DNA of 64,000 nt, from positions 59,292 to 123,291 of the forward strand of contig JABHBK010000067.1 in NCBI GenBank assembly GCA_018673915.1, written 5' to 3'. This DNA is from Nitrospina sp. Its GTDB lineage: Bacteria; Nitrospinota; Nitrospinia; Nitrospinales; VA-1. Below are positions 1-7,718 of the stretch, in pieces (positions within the stretch are counted from its first letter, which is position 1; each line of letters opens with the position of its first letter). A model generated the notes under the pieces. It saw nothing but the letters and a program-made list of their open reading frames with translations, ran no database searches and was not told the origin of the DNA. Made by a program: the position numbers and the translations under genes.

Positions 1-101
1 CTAAGTTTTATAGTTATTGGGCTTTCCTGTTTTCATACTATTCCTTATTAGTTTAACTCTCATATTTTCAATGTTTTTTCCTGAAAGGCTGTTTTAAAAA
101 A

Positions 102-1112
102 ATGACAACAAAGGTCGGCATTAATGGTTTTGGGCGTATTGGCAGGGCGGCATTGAAGTGCATATTGGGTGATTCAGAATGTTCTGATTTTGAAATCATA
201 GCCATCAATGATTTAACAGATCCTGCTACCTTAGCGCACCTTTATAAGTATGATTCTGTTCAAGGGGTGAATCCTCAGGATGTTCAATCCGATTCTGAGG
301 GTCTGCTTATAAATGGAAAACATATAAAAATTATTTCTGAACGCGACCCAGGCAAACTTCCTTGGAAACAATTGGGCGTGGATTTAGTGATTGAGTCTAC
401 CGGTTTATTTACCAAGCGTGCGGCAGCGAATAAGCATATCGAGGCAGGGGCTAAAAAAGTTATTATTTCCGCTCCTGCTAAGGACCCTGATGTGACCATT
501 GTTTTAGGGGTGAATGAAGATACGTATGTTTCCTCTGATCATCAGATTATTTCCAATGCATCCTGCACCACTAATTGCCTGGCTCCTGTAGCGAAGGTAT
601 TACATGAAAAGTTCGTAATTGTAAAAGGACTGATGACGACCATCCATTCATATACGAATGATCAGAAGATTCTAGATTTGCCTCATACAGACTATAGAAG
701 GGCCAGAGCGGCGAATCTTTCTATGATTCCAACTACCACTGGCGCGGCAAAAGCGGTGGCTTTGGTTTTGCCTGAAATTAAGGGGAAACTAGATGGAATG
801 GCCATCCGTGTCCCGACACCCAATGTGTCGCTGATTGATCTTGTGGTTGAAGTCGAAAAAAACACAACTGCAGATGAAGTTAATGATGCATTCATAGGTG
901 CTTCCAAAGGGGCCATGAAAGACATAATACGCTTTGAGGACAAACCATTGGTGTCCATAGACTTTAATGGGGACGCGTGTTCTTCAATCATTGATGGGAT
1001 TTCTACCAAAGTCATCGAAGGTAATATGGTTAAAGTATTGGCTTGGTATGATAACGAGTGGGGCTATTCGAATAGGGTCAAAGACCTTTTGAAATTTGTA
1101 GCCCGCAGTTGA
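102..1112 (+). CDS. gapA: Glyceraldehyde-3-phosphate dehydrogenase, type I
   Basis: This 336-aa protein has the usual GAPDH length. It catalyses the reversible NAD-dependent oxidation and phosphorylation of glyceraldehyde 3-phosphate in the cytoplasm. The N-terminal Rossmann motif GINGFGRIGR (residues 6-15) is intact. The catalytic cysteine is Cys155 in SNASCTTNC and the partner histidine is His182 in IHSYT. The AINDLTD segment (residues 34-40) is the form seen in NAD-using glycolytic GapA. The ATG at 102 is the only start that keeps the Rossmann strand at the N-terminus. It heads a group with tpiA and secG, but pgk, which often sits between gap and tpi, is absent here. A divergent PGK lies at 23.6-25.2 kb. 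Confidence 0.96.
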   Translation: MTTKVGINGFGRIGRAALKCILGDSECSDFEIIAINDLTDPATLAHLYKYDSVQGVNPQDVQSDSEGLLINGKHIKIISERDPGKLPWKQLGVDLVIESTGLFTKRAAANKHIEAGAKKVIISAPAKDPDVTIVLGVNEDTYVSSDHQIISNASCTTNCLAPVAKVLHEKFVIVKGLMTTIHSYTNDQKILDLPHTDYRRARAANLSMIPTTTGAAKAVALVLPEIKGKLDGMAIRVPTPNVSLIDLVVEVEKNTTADEVNDAFIGASKGAMKDIIRFEDKPLVSIDFNGDACSSIIDGISTKVIEGNMVKVLAWYDNEWGYSNRVKDLLKFVARS

Positions 1113-1165
1113 AACCTTGAAAATCCAGTTCATTTTTAAACCCTCCGTTTAGACACAGGACTTAA

Positions 1166-1927
1166 GTGACTAACCCACTTGTCATTGGCAACTGGAAAAT
1201 GAACCTTCTGACGGCACCGGCCTGTGAACTGGCTCAGTCGTTGGTTGATCGGTTGTCTGATGCCAGAGGTGTTGAAGTTGTTATCGCACCTCCCTTTACT
1301 TCCCTTTATTCGGTGAGTCAGATAGTAAAAGGTTCCCCGCTTGGACTTGCAGGGCAGAACTTTCATTATAAAAGTGCTGGAGCCTATACCGGGGAGGTCG
1401 CACTGGAAATGTTAAAGGATGTAGGGTGTAACTTTTCCCTGATTGGTCATTCAGAAAGGCGAAGCTTATTTGGAGAGACTGACGAAGGAGTTAATAAAAA
1501 GATTCATCATGCAATGGGTTTGGGGATCCTACCAATAGTTTGTGTCGGAGAGACTTTGGAGCAGAGAAATGCAGGGGAAACTTTAACTACTATTGAATCT
1601 CAATTATCCATAGGCTTGACAGGTTTATCACCAGAAGAAAAAACCAGGCTGGTCATTGCTTATGAGCCTGTATGGGCTATAGGGACCGGGGTTAATGCAA
1701 CTCCGGAACAGGTGGTTGACGTCCATAAATTTATTCGAAAATACTTGATTGAGAGCTTAGGATTTTCAGAAGAAATTGGGGTAAGGATTCTTTATGGGGG
1801 CAGCGTAAACCCGGAAAACAGCAAACAACTTTTAAAAGAAAAGGAAATAGACGGGGCTTTGGTGGGCGGGGCAAGTCTGAATTTGGAGTCTTTTTGTGCT
1901 ATTATCAATTCTGCTATTGAACCTTGA
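1166..1927 (+). CDS. tpiA: Triosephosphate isomerase
   Basis: This 253-aa TIM-barrel enzyme interconverts dihydroxyacetone phosphate and glyceraldehyde 3-phosphate. All catalytic elements are visible: Lys11 in NWKMN, His95 in IGHSERR, Glu167 in AYEPVWAIGTG, and the phosphate-binding YGGSVNP near residue 210. The start is a GTG that places the NWKMN strand at residues 9-13, as in other TPIs. It lies 53 bp after gapA with no terminator seen, so the two are probably co-transcribed. Confidence 0.96.
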   Translation: MTNPLVIGNWKMNLLTAPACELAQSLVDRLSDARGVEVVIAPPFTSLYSVSQIVKGSPLGLAGQNFHYKSAGAYTGEVALEMLKDVGCNFSLIGHSERRSLFGETDEGVNKKIHHAMGLGILPIVCVGETLEQRNAGETLTTIESQLSIGLTGLSPEEKTRLVIAYEPVWAIGTGVNATPEQVVDVHKFIRKYLIESLGFSEEIGVRILYGGSVNPENSKQLLKEKEIDGALVGGASLNLESFCAIINSAIEP

Positions 1928-1996
1928 AGCATTTTTAGTCATAATCAACGGTTCGCGGTAGATTTATAAAAACAGTTTATTTTTTAAGAAACGGGA

Positions 1997-2317
1997 ATGG
2001 ATACTTTAATTACAGTAGTGCACGTTATTGCGGCCTTTAGTTTAATCCTTACTGTTCTCTTGCAGGCTGGTAAGGGAGCTGCTATGGGTTCGGGACTTGG
2101 TGGTGGCAGTAGCCAAACTATGTTTGGCAGTAGTGGCGCGGGAAATTTTTTAACCAAACTTACAACTGGAATCGCTATTCTCTTTATGGTTACTTCCTTA
2201 ACTCTCGCCACATTTTCGAATAAAAATAAATCCAGTTCTGTAATTCCAAGTGTTGAGGAATCCGTGCCTGAAGCTACTACGGGATCTAATGACTCTCCAG
2301 ATAACCCTTCGAATTAG
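1997..2317 (+). CDS. secG: Protein-export membrane protein SecG
   Basis: This 106-aa inner-membrane protein is the small accessory subunit of the SecYEG translocon. It has the family layout. A first transmembrane helix (about residues 3-22) is followed by a Gly/Ser-rich loop with [14 protein letters not shown] (32-45), a second helix (about 53-72) and a short polar Ser/Pro-rich tail. It follows tpiA by 69 bp and is followed by tRNA-Leu(GAG). A tpiA-secG-tRNA-Leu order is common in bacteria. Confidence 0.93.
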   Translation: MDTLITVVHVIAAFSLILTVLLQAGKGAAMGSGLGGGSSQTMFGSSGAGNFLTKLTTGIAILFMVTSLTLATFSNKNKSSSVIPSVEESVPEATTGSNDSPDNPSN

Positions 2318-2334
2318 ATACTTTTCTTCTCAGA

Positions 2335-2419
2335 GCCGATGTGGTGGAACTGGTAGACACGTGCGCTTGAGGGGCGTATGGAGCAATCCGTGGGAGTTCG
2401 ACTCTCCCCATCGGCACCA
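2335..2419 (+). tRNA. tRNA-Leu (anticodon GAG)
   Basis: This 85-nt class II tRNA can be folded by eye. The acceptor stem GCCGATG (2335-2341) pairs with CATCGGC (2409-2415), and ACCA is encoded after it. The anticodon stem TGCGC/GCGTA encloses TTGAGGG, giving GAG. A long variable arm is present, and the T arm is GGGAG-TTCGACT-CTCCC. It lies 17 bp after the secG stop with no promoter of its own visible, so it is probably processed from the secG transcript. In E. coli the GAG isoacceptor gene leuU also follows secG. Confidence 0.95.
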
Positions 2420-2465
2420 GTTTAAAATTCCTATTCTTGGTTTATCCTACTTTTAAGAAATCACA

Positions 2466-3482
2466 GTGAGCACTAAGTCTAACCCTAAAAAATCTAATAC
2501 CCCACCGCAAGAATTTTCTGAACTTGTAGCCAATTTACTGGTTTCCTGTTTTCGAGGCCTCAAGCAGTCACTTTCCAAAGACAATGAGTTAACTAAAAAG
2601 CTGGAGAATTTAGAGGGTGTGGTGCGAAAGGGAGTTCGGATCAGTCCTGCTTCCGGGCTGGGAAAAGAGATTGAGGAATATTTTGACCGGCAGAAAACCG
2701 AACAAAATTTTCAAGAAGAGGAAAAAGAAATTGTTAAAACAATGGTTCTTGAGGTGGCTGAAACCATTCGATCCATGCTATCTAGCTCTAGTGGGTTAGA
2801 GACCAACATCAGCGCATGCGTGAAAAATATAGAGAAGGCCAAAAGTATTCAGGATATTTTAAAACTAAAGGATACTTTTGTTGGGGAGATGCAGAAAGTC
2901 CGTGATCACTCTCAATCTTTGAATGATGAATTAGAAGAACATAGAAAAGCTTCAACAGTTTTGGCAGAGAAGCTGGAGCAAAGCCAGGCTCAAGCTCTGG
3001 TAGATTCCTTAACCAATGTTTTGAACCGGGCTGCCTACAATATGAAGATTGTGCAGTTGATTCATGAATTCAAACGCTATAAAGAAGAATGGGCACTTTT
3101 GGTTCTGGATATAGATCATTTTAAAAAATTTAATGATGATTATGGTCATCGAATAGGTGACCGTGTATTGAAGTCAGTTGCTGGAACGGTACGCAATACC
3201 ATTCGTATCTCGGATCAGATCTTTCGTTATGGTGGTGAAGAGTTTGTGGTTGTCTTAAATCGTGTGGATGTAAGTTTTGCAACTCAATTAGCTGTGAAAA
3301 TCTGTCGGCAGGTGGAAAAGGATTATTTTGTCGATGGTGATAATAAACTTAAAGTCACGATCAGTATTGGGGGTACAATTATCACCGAAGATGACACGGA
3401 ATTGAGTCTATTTCAAAGGGCCGACAAAGCCATGTATCAAGCCAAGGAAAACGGAAGAAATCAGGTCGTAATGGATGCATAA
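2466..3482 (+). CDS. Diguanylate cyclase with N-terminal helical region (GGDEF)
   Basis: This 338-aa cytoplasmic protein should make cyclic di-GMP from two GTP. The C-terminal GGDEF domain (about residues 175-338) has D-SLTNVLNR at 180-188, the metal-binding DIDHFKKFND (215-224) and the active signature GGEEF (256-260). An inhibitory I-site RxxD (RISD, 247-250) sits exactly five residues before GGEEF, so product inhibition is expected. Residues 1-175 are charged and helical, with a probable coiled coil just before the domain (about 140-178). No known sensor fold was recognised and no membrane segment is present. The start is GTG. Confidence 0.9.
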   Translation: MSTKSNPKKSNTPPQEFSELVANLLVSCFRGLKQSLSKDNELTKKLENLEGVVRKGVRISPASGLGKEIEEYFDRQKTEQNFQEEEKEIVKTMVLEVAETIRSMLSSSSGLETNISACVKNIEKAKSIQDILKLKDTFVGEMQKVRDHSQSLNDELEEHRKASTVLAEKLEQSQAQALVDSLTNVLNRAAYNMKIVQLIHEFKRYKEEWALLVLDIDHFKKFNDDYGHRIGDRVLKSVAGTVRNTIRISDQIFRYGGEEFVVVLNRVDVSFATQLAVKICRQVEKDYFVDGDNKLKVTISIGGTIITEDDTELSLFQRADKAMYQAKENGRNQVVMDA

Positions 3483-3530
3483 CGTCCCTGCCTGAGTACG
3501 CATTCTTTTTTTGCAGTTCTTCATACCTAA

Positions 3531-3887
3531 ATGTCTCCCACCACTTTAGAAGAATTATTCTCGTCACCTGGTTTCCTGGCTATATTTTTAGCCATACTCT
3601 TTACTATTGCGAATATAATGGTGGGAGTCAGCATTCTCCCACATGATCAGCGTGAAAAAGGCTATCGGATGCATCGCCTGTTATTTGGGGCGGTGATTAT
3701 GAGCTATGCCTTGTTTTTGTTTCACCTGTATCAAATAGAGCGAATGTCTATTTTTGCAGATATTGTTTTTGGATATCTTCTTGTCATTGTACCTTTCAGC
3801 AAAAGGCTCAATGTGACATTGCATGCTGTTATTGCTTCTGTAGGCTTGGTTCTCATTACCATTGTTGCAGTGTTTAACTTGATATGA
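3531..3887 (+). CDS. Small integral membrane protein, unknown function
   Basis: This 118-aa hydrophobic protein has about four predicted membrane helices (near residues 14-33, 46-66, 73-90 and 97-117) with short polar links. The family was not recognised. It lies 48 bp after the diguanylate cyclase and 78 bp before the flavoprotein, on the same strand, and could be co-expressed with either. The ATG start directly precedes the first amphipathic segment. Confidence 0.6.
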   Translation: MSPTTLEELFSSPGFLAIFLAILFTIANIMVGVSILPHDQREKGYRMHRLLFGAVIMSYALFLFHLYQIERMSIFADIVFGYLLVIVPFSKRLNVTLHAVIASVGLVLITIVAVFNLI

Positions 3888-3965
3888 TTAAATCCGGCTA
3901 ATTTTTCTATTTATAATTAGGGTGGGAAGTAAAAACTCGTTTGTGTTTTTAACCGATAGGCTTCT

Positions 3966-5294
3966 ATGGAACAATTTGATGTATTGGTATTAGGTGGAGG
4001 TTTGGCAGGCGTCTCCGCTGCTATAAGGGCGGCGGAACTTGGTGCTAAAGTCAGCCTGATTGAAAAGGGTGATATAGGTCGGGTGGGTTTTCAAAGGAGA
4101 CATGCTCTTTTTATGGAGGGGCGGAGCACCATTTCTCCTTCTTCAAGTTGGGATGAATATAAGACCGCGCTGAATTTGGAAGCAGAGGACTACTGCCAAT
4201 CCCTTAGAGATAAATTGGACGCTGTGAATGTTTCCATTGTTGAGGGTGAGGGGAAATTGGCGAATCAGGGGGAGATGAGTGTTCAATTGAATGATGGCGG
4301 ACATTTGCTGTTAAAAGGTAAGACTGTGATCCTTGCTTGCGGTTCTGCTCCTCGATTTCCGTCTACTTTGCCCCATGAGGATGGGGTTGTAATATCCATT
4401 GAAGAAATTTCTCAACTTCCAACGCTCCCTGAAAAGGTCATGGTGATTGGCAGGGGTTCATCTGCCTGTGAGACCGCTCTGGGCTTGCAGAAGAGAGGGT
4501 GTAAGGTTTTTCTTTGCTCCGAGCAAAAAGAGTTGTTTTCAGAAATGGACGAGGACTTTAATATTGAAATCGAACGTCAGTTAAAAGAAAGGAAAATTAA
4601 AATTCTTGCAGGAAAAAAATTAATTTCCTTTTACAAGACTGGAGGCGAACTTGAGGTTACACTGGAGACAGGAATTAAATTTTCAGCTCACCAGATTGTC
4701 ATTGCGGGAGACAGAAGGGGTGTAGAAGGAATTTCTGAAATCGAAAAGCTTGGGATTCGCTTGGGAGAACATCAAAAAATCTTTGTGGATGAAGCCATGA
4801 TGACCAGTTTGCCGGGTGTGTATGCGGTAGGAAGCGTTGCTGGGGAATTAACCTCTGATACTCTTTCTCAGGAGGAAGGTAAAGTTGCCGCAGAAAATAC
4901 TCTGGGTAAAAAAAAGAAATTGAACCGTGAATGGGTTCCGCAAATTGCCCGCCTTTCTTCTGATGTGGCTTATGTCGGTTGTAATATGAAAACAGCTGGG
5001 CATCAAGGGTTCCATCCTGTAGAGGGTGTGTTCGACAGGGAACCTCATGCCGATGGAAACTTAGCCCAGGTAAAGGAAAAATATAAAATAGTTGCTGATA
5101 AAAGAACGCGGTTAATTGTAGGGGTGCAGATCATTTCAAAGCGGTCCTCAGATTGGATTTCGATGTTTTTATTATTGATTAAAAAGGGTGTCACAGTAGG
5201 AAATCTGGCCAATTCTATCAGCCCTGAAGGGGCTGGAATAAGCGGCTTATGTGAAGCGGCTCGAAATTGTGCGCGGGCTCTGAAGGCTCCATAA
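3966..5294 (+). CDS. FAD-dependent pyridine-nucleotide oxidoreductase lacking the disulfide motif
   Basis: This 442-aa flavoprotein has the dihydrolipoamide-dehydrogenase/glutathione-reductase architecture. It has an FAD dinucleotide fold GGGLAGVSAA (residues 10-19), a second NAD(P) fold VIGRGSSACETAL (near 160-172) and the FAD-contacting GVYAVGSVAG near 280-290. A C-terminal region resembles the dimerisation domain. The redox-active CxxxxC expected after the first fold is missing; that place reads FQRRHALF. The C-terminal His-Glu acid-base pair was not found either. It is therefore unlikely to be a true Lpd. It is probably an electron-transfer or NAD(P)H-oxidising flavoprotein with unknown partner. 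The respiratory cluster begins 147 bp downstream. Confidence 0.75.
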   Translation: MEQFDVLVLGGGLAGVSAAIRAAELGAKVSLIEKGDIGRVGFQRRHALFMEGRSTISPSSSWDEYKTALNLEAEDYCQSLRDKLDAVNVSIVEGEGKLANQGEMSVQLNDGGHLLLKGKTVILACGSAPRFPSTLPHEDGVVISIEEISQLPTLPEKVMVIGRGSSACETALGLQKRGCKVFLCSEQKELFSEMDEDFNIEIERQLKERKIKILAGKKLISFYKTGGELEVTLETGIKFSAHQIVIAGDRRGVEGISEIEKLGIRLGEHQKIFVDEAMMTSLPGVYAVGSVAGELTSDTLSQEEGKVAAENTLGKKKKLNREWVPQIARLSSDVAYVGCNMKTAGHQGFHPVEGVFDREPHADGNLAQVKEKYKIVADKRTRLIVGVQIISKRSSDWISMFLLLIKKGVTVGNLANSISPEGAGISGLCEAARNCARALKAP

Positions 5295-5326
5295 AAAAGG
5301 TGGGTTTAGGCCAATTACTTCTTGCC

Positions 5327-5355
5327 TTGACTCGCTGTTTTTATTATGTTAAAAA
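5327..5355 (+). promoter_or_regulatory. Candidate sigma-70 promoter for the bc-complex cluster
   Basis: TTGACT (5327-5332) is separated by 17 bp from TAAAAA (5350-5355), a four-of-six match to the -10 consensus. It lies in the 147-bp gap before the Rieske gene. The spacing is right but the -10 is weak. Confidence 0.3.
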
Positions 5356-5441
5356 CCAACACTTTGACAGTCTATTTTAGTCTGTCGACCGGGTCCTTAA
5401 CAGGCACGGAGTCCTTATAAAATTAGGGATTACTGAATTTT

Positions 5442-5993
5442 ATGGCTGACGAGAAAATAAAAGAAAAATCTGCATCCAAGGGTGCAAAGGAAAAAGAAGA
5501 GGTGGTGGAAACAATCTGGTCGCGCCGGGAGTTTTTCTCGCTGGCGGGATGGGGAGCGTTTGTTGCCTCTTTAGGTCTGTCATCGCTCTATTTTGCCCGT
5601 TTGCTTTTTCCCCGCGTTCTCTTTGAACCTTCCCCAATATTTAAGGCTGGTTACCCGAGCGACTATACGGTTGGTGCGGTGAGTACAAAGTATATCAAAG
5701 ATCAGCGAGTCTGGATTGTTCGGGATGATGAAGGGATCTATGTCATTTATGGTCTTTGCACCCATTTAGGGTGTACGCCCAGATGGCTCAATACTGAAAG
5801 TAAATATAAGTGCCCCTGCCATGGTAGCGGTTTCACCAAAGAGGGAATGCATTTTGAAGGACCGGCACCAAGGCCTTTGGAGCGGTTAAAAATTGCGCTA
5901 GGACCTGATGGCCAGATTATTATTGATAAGAGTAAAAAGTTTCTTTGGGAAAAAGGCCAATGGGGTGACCCAGGGTCCAAGCTTCTGGTTTAG
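5442..5993 (+). CDS. Rieske [2Fe-2S] subunit of a cytochrome bc-type quinol oxidoreductase
   Basis: This 183-aa membrane-anchored protein carries the high-potential 2Fe-2S cluster that takes the first electron from quinol. The two cluster-binding loops are intact: Cys106-Thr-His108 with Cys111, and Cys124-Pro-Cys126-His127. A Tat-like SRREFF (28-33) precedes a single membrane helix (about 34-56), as is usual for Rieske proteins. The first 25 residues are highly charged. It opens a collinear cluster with cytochrome b6, subunit IV and a multiheme cytochrome c, which fixes its role. Confidence 0.93.
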   Translation: MADEKIKEKSASKGAKEKEEVVETIWSRREFFSLAGWGAFVASLGLSSLYFARLLFPRVLFEPSPIFKAGYPSDYTVGAVSTKYIKDQRVWIVRDDEGIYVIYGLCTHLGCTPRWLNTESKYKCPCHGSGFTKEGMHFEGPAPRPLERLKIALGPDGQIIIDKSKKFLWEKGQWGDPGSKLLV

Positions 5994-6070
5994 ATAGTTT
6001 AAGGGTAATCGACATTTTTTCTTCTCAACGTAGAATGAATATATCCATTTTTTTGATGGAGGAATGATTT

Positions 6071-6901
6071 TTGGCAAACAAGGCACCCCAAATTCCAAAT
6101 ATTGCGGAATTTATACATAAGATTAAAAGTGGAGAAATATTCAGTGATATAGCTAAAGAAATCACTGAGTCGCAATTGTGGACCTCAGCATTTAGGCATG
6201 GTTATGCCGATACGCCTCGAAACCGTGTTTTACAGATAGCAAGTAATGTGTGGTTGCATCTTCACCCTGTAAAGATGCACCGACATGCCCTTCGGATTAA
6301 GTTTACCTGGTGCATGGGGGGCATTACTTTTCTTTTGTTTCTTTCCACCGTTGTGACGGGCGTGATCTTGATGTTCTACTATAGGCCGGTTGGGGAATAT
6401 GCCTACTACGACATGAAATATCTGCAATATGATGTTCCATTTGGCATGCTTATGAGAAATATGCATCGCTGGGCGGCACATGCGATGGTAATCACAGTAT
6501 GGTTACACATGTTTCGGGTCTTCTTAACGGGTTCATATAAGCCACCAAGAGAGTTTAACTGGGTCATAGGGGTGTTTCTGGTAACATTTACCCTGCTCCT
6601 TAGCTTTACGGGTTATCTCCTACCATGGGATCAATTGGCAATGTGGGCGGTTACAGTTGGAACTAACATGGCCAGGGCTACTCCATTTTTGGGCAATGAG
6701 GGACCTTTTGCAGAGTATGTAGGTGTTACACCTCGGTACGATGCCAGGTCTTTACTTATTGGAGGAAGCCTGGTAGGACCTCCGGCATTATTAAGATTTT
6801 ATGTTTTGCATTGCATATTTATACCTTTAATAGCCGGGGCCTTGATGATTGTGCATTTCTGGCGAATCCGCAAAGACGGTGGAATTTCCGGCCCTCTTTA
6901 A
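6071..6901 (+). CDS. Cytochrome b6-type subunit of the bc complex
   Basis: This 276-aa protein is the N-terminal, diheme part of cytochrome b. Four haem-ligand histidines can be placed: His132 and His146 in the second core helix, and His247 and His262 in the fourth. The spacings are 14 and 15 residues. The 15-residue gap is the cytochrome b6f-type spacing, as opposed to 14/14 in mitochondrial bc1. An amphipathic N-terminus of about 60 residues precedes the first helix. The start is a TTG with GGAGG 8 bp upstream; the nearby ATG at 6064 is out of frame. The gene lies 77 bp after the Rieske gene. Confidence 0.92.
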   Translation: MANKAPQIPNIAEFIHKIKSGEIFSDIAKEITESQLWTSAFRHGYADTPRNRVLQIASNVWLHLHPVKMHRHALRIKFTWCMGGITFLLFLSTVVTGVILMFYYRPVGEYAYYDMKYLQYDVPFGMLMRNMHRWAAHAMVITVWLHMFRVFLTGSYKPPREFNWVIGVFLVTFTLLLSFTGYLLPWDQLAMWAVTVGTNMARATPFLGNEGPFAEYVGVTPRYDARSLLIGGSLVGPPALLRFYVLHCIFIPLIAGALMIVHFWRIRKDGGISGPL

Positions 6902-6934
6902 GGGCAGATATATTTTTAGGGGGCAAGAAAGAAA

Positions 6935-7696
6935 ATGGCTCAAGCAGCGGCGGCACCAAAGAAAAAGGTAGAAGGAGTTCCAGAAAAACTCCACGTATGG
7001 CCTTATTTAGTACGTTTGGAGTTTCTTTGTGCCCTTGTTACGATTATTGCACTTACCGTATGGTCCATCGTTATCGATGCGCCGCTTGAAGAAGCGGCTA
7101 ACCCAACGAAAACCCCAAATCCTTCCAAAGCACCTTGGTATTTCCTGGGGCTTCAAGACATTCTGGTTTATTTTGATCCCTGGTTTGCCGGTGTTGTAGC
7201 TCCCGTCCTTATAATTGTTGGTCTGATGCTTATTCCGTATCTGGATGTGAATCCCAAAGGGAACGGGTATTACACCTATCATGAAAGAAAAGTGGCAATT
7301 TGGGTTTACTGCTTCGGTTTTCTGGTTCTCTGGATCGCTCTGATCATTATGGGCGTGTTTCTGAGGGGGCCGGGTTGGAACCTGTTTATGCCGTGGCAGT
7401 ACTGGGACCCGCACAAGGTAGTAGCTCTGGTCAGCGTAGACCTGCCTTATGCATTTGGCTTTAGAGACTATACCTGGTCCGCTATTTTTGGTGGAGGTGT
7501 GCTTTTGGCTTACTTTGGTATAGGGACAGGTGCTTACTTTTTTATGGAAAGGAAAGCACTTAAGTCGGTGGGATTTCTGCGCATGCTTTTGAAGATTCAA
7601 CTAGCTCTTATTATGATGGGAATAGTCATTAAAATTGTTCTTAGAATTGGTTTTAATATTAAATATATAATGGTTACCCCCTGGATTAGTGTTTAA
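6935..7696 (+). CDS. Cytochrome b C-terminal part (subunit IV-like)
   Basis: This 253-aa membrane protein completes the split cytochrome b. The quinol-site motif region reads NPSKAPWYFLGLQD (about residues 61-74), the counterpart of PEWY but with Ala-Pro-Trp-Tyr and no Glu or Asp. This form is found in several menaquinol-type complexes. Helices are seen at about 27-48, 84-106, 123-147, 180-205 and 215-240, more than the three of plant subunit IV. It has an ATG start 33 bp after the b6 gene. Confidence 0.88.
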   Translation: MAQAAAAPKKKVEGVPEKLHVWPYLVRLEFLCALVTIIALTVWSIVIDAPLEEAANPTKTPNPSKAPWYFLGLQDILVYFDPWFAGVVAPVLIIVGLMLIPYLDVNPKGNGYYTYHERKVAIWVYCFGFLVLWIALIIMGVFLRGPGWNLFMPWQYWDPHKVVALVSVDLPYAFGFRDYTWSAIFGGGVLLAYFGIGTGAYFFMERKALKSVGFLRMLLKIQLALIMMGIVIKIVLRIGFNIKYIMVTPWISV

Positions 7697-7718
7697 TAAC
7701 TGAAGATAGAGAAATAAA

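Noticed and set aside
2250..2456. ORF of 68 codons covering tRNA-Leu
   Set aside because: It overlaps the secG end and the whole tRNA; its sequence is a read-through of the tRNA.
5364..5369. Consensus TTGACA upstream of the Rieske gene
   Set aside because: The hexamer 17 bp downstream is GACCGG, so there is no -10.
7007..7600. 197-codon minus-strand ORF
   Set aside because: It lies entirely antisense to cytochrome b subunit IV, which has clear family motifs; its Lys/His/Gln-rich composition is typical of a shadow.
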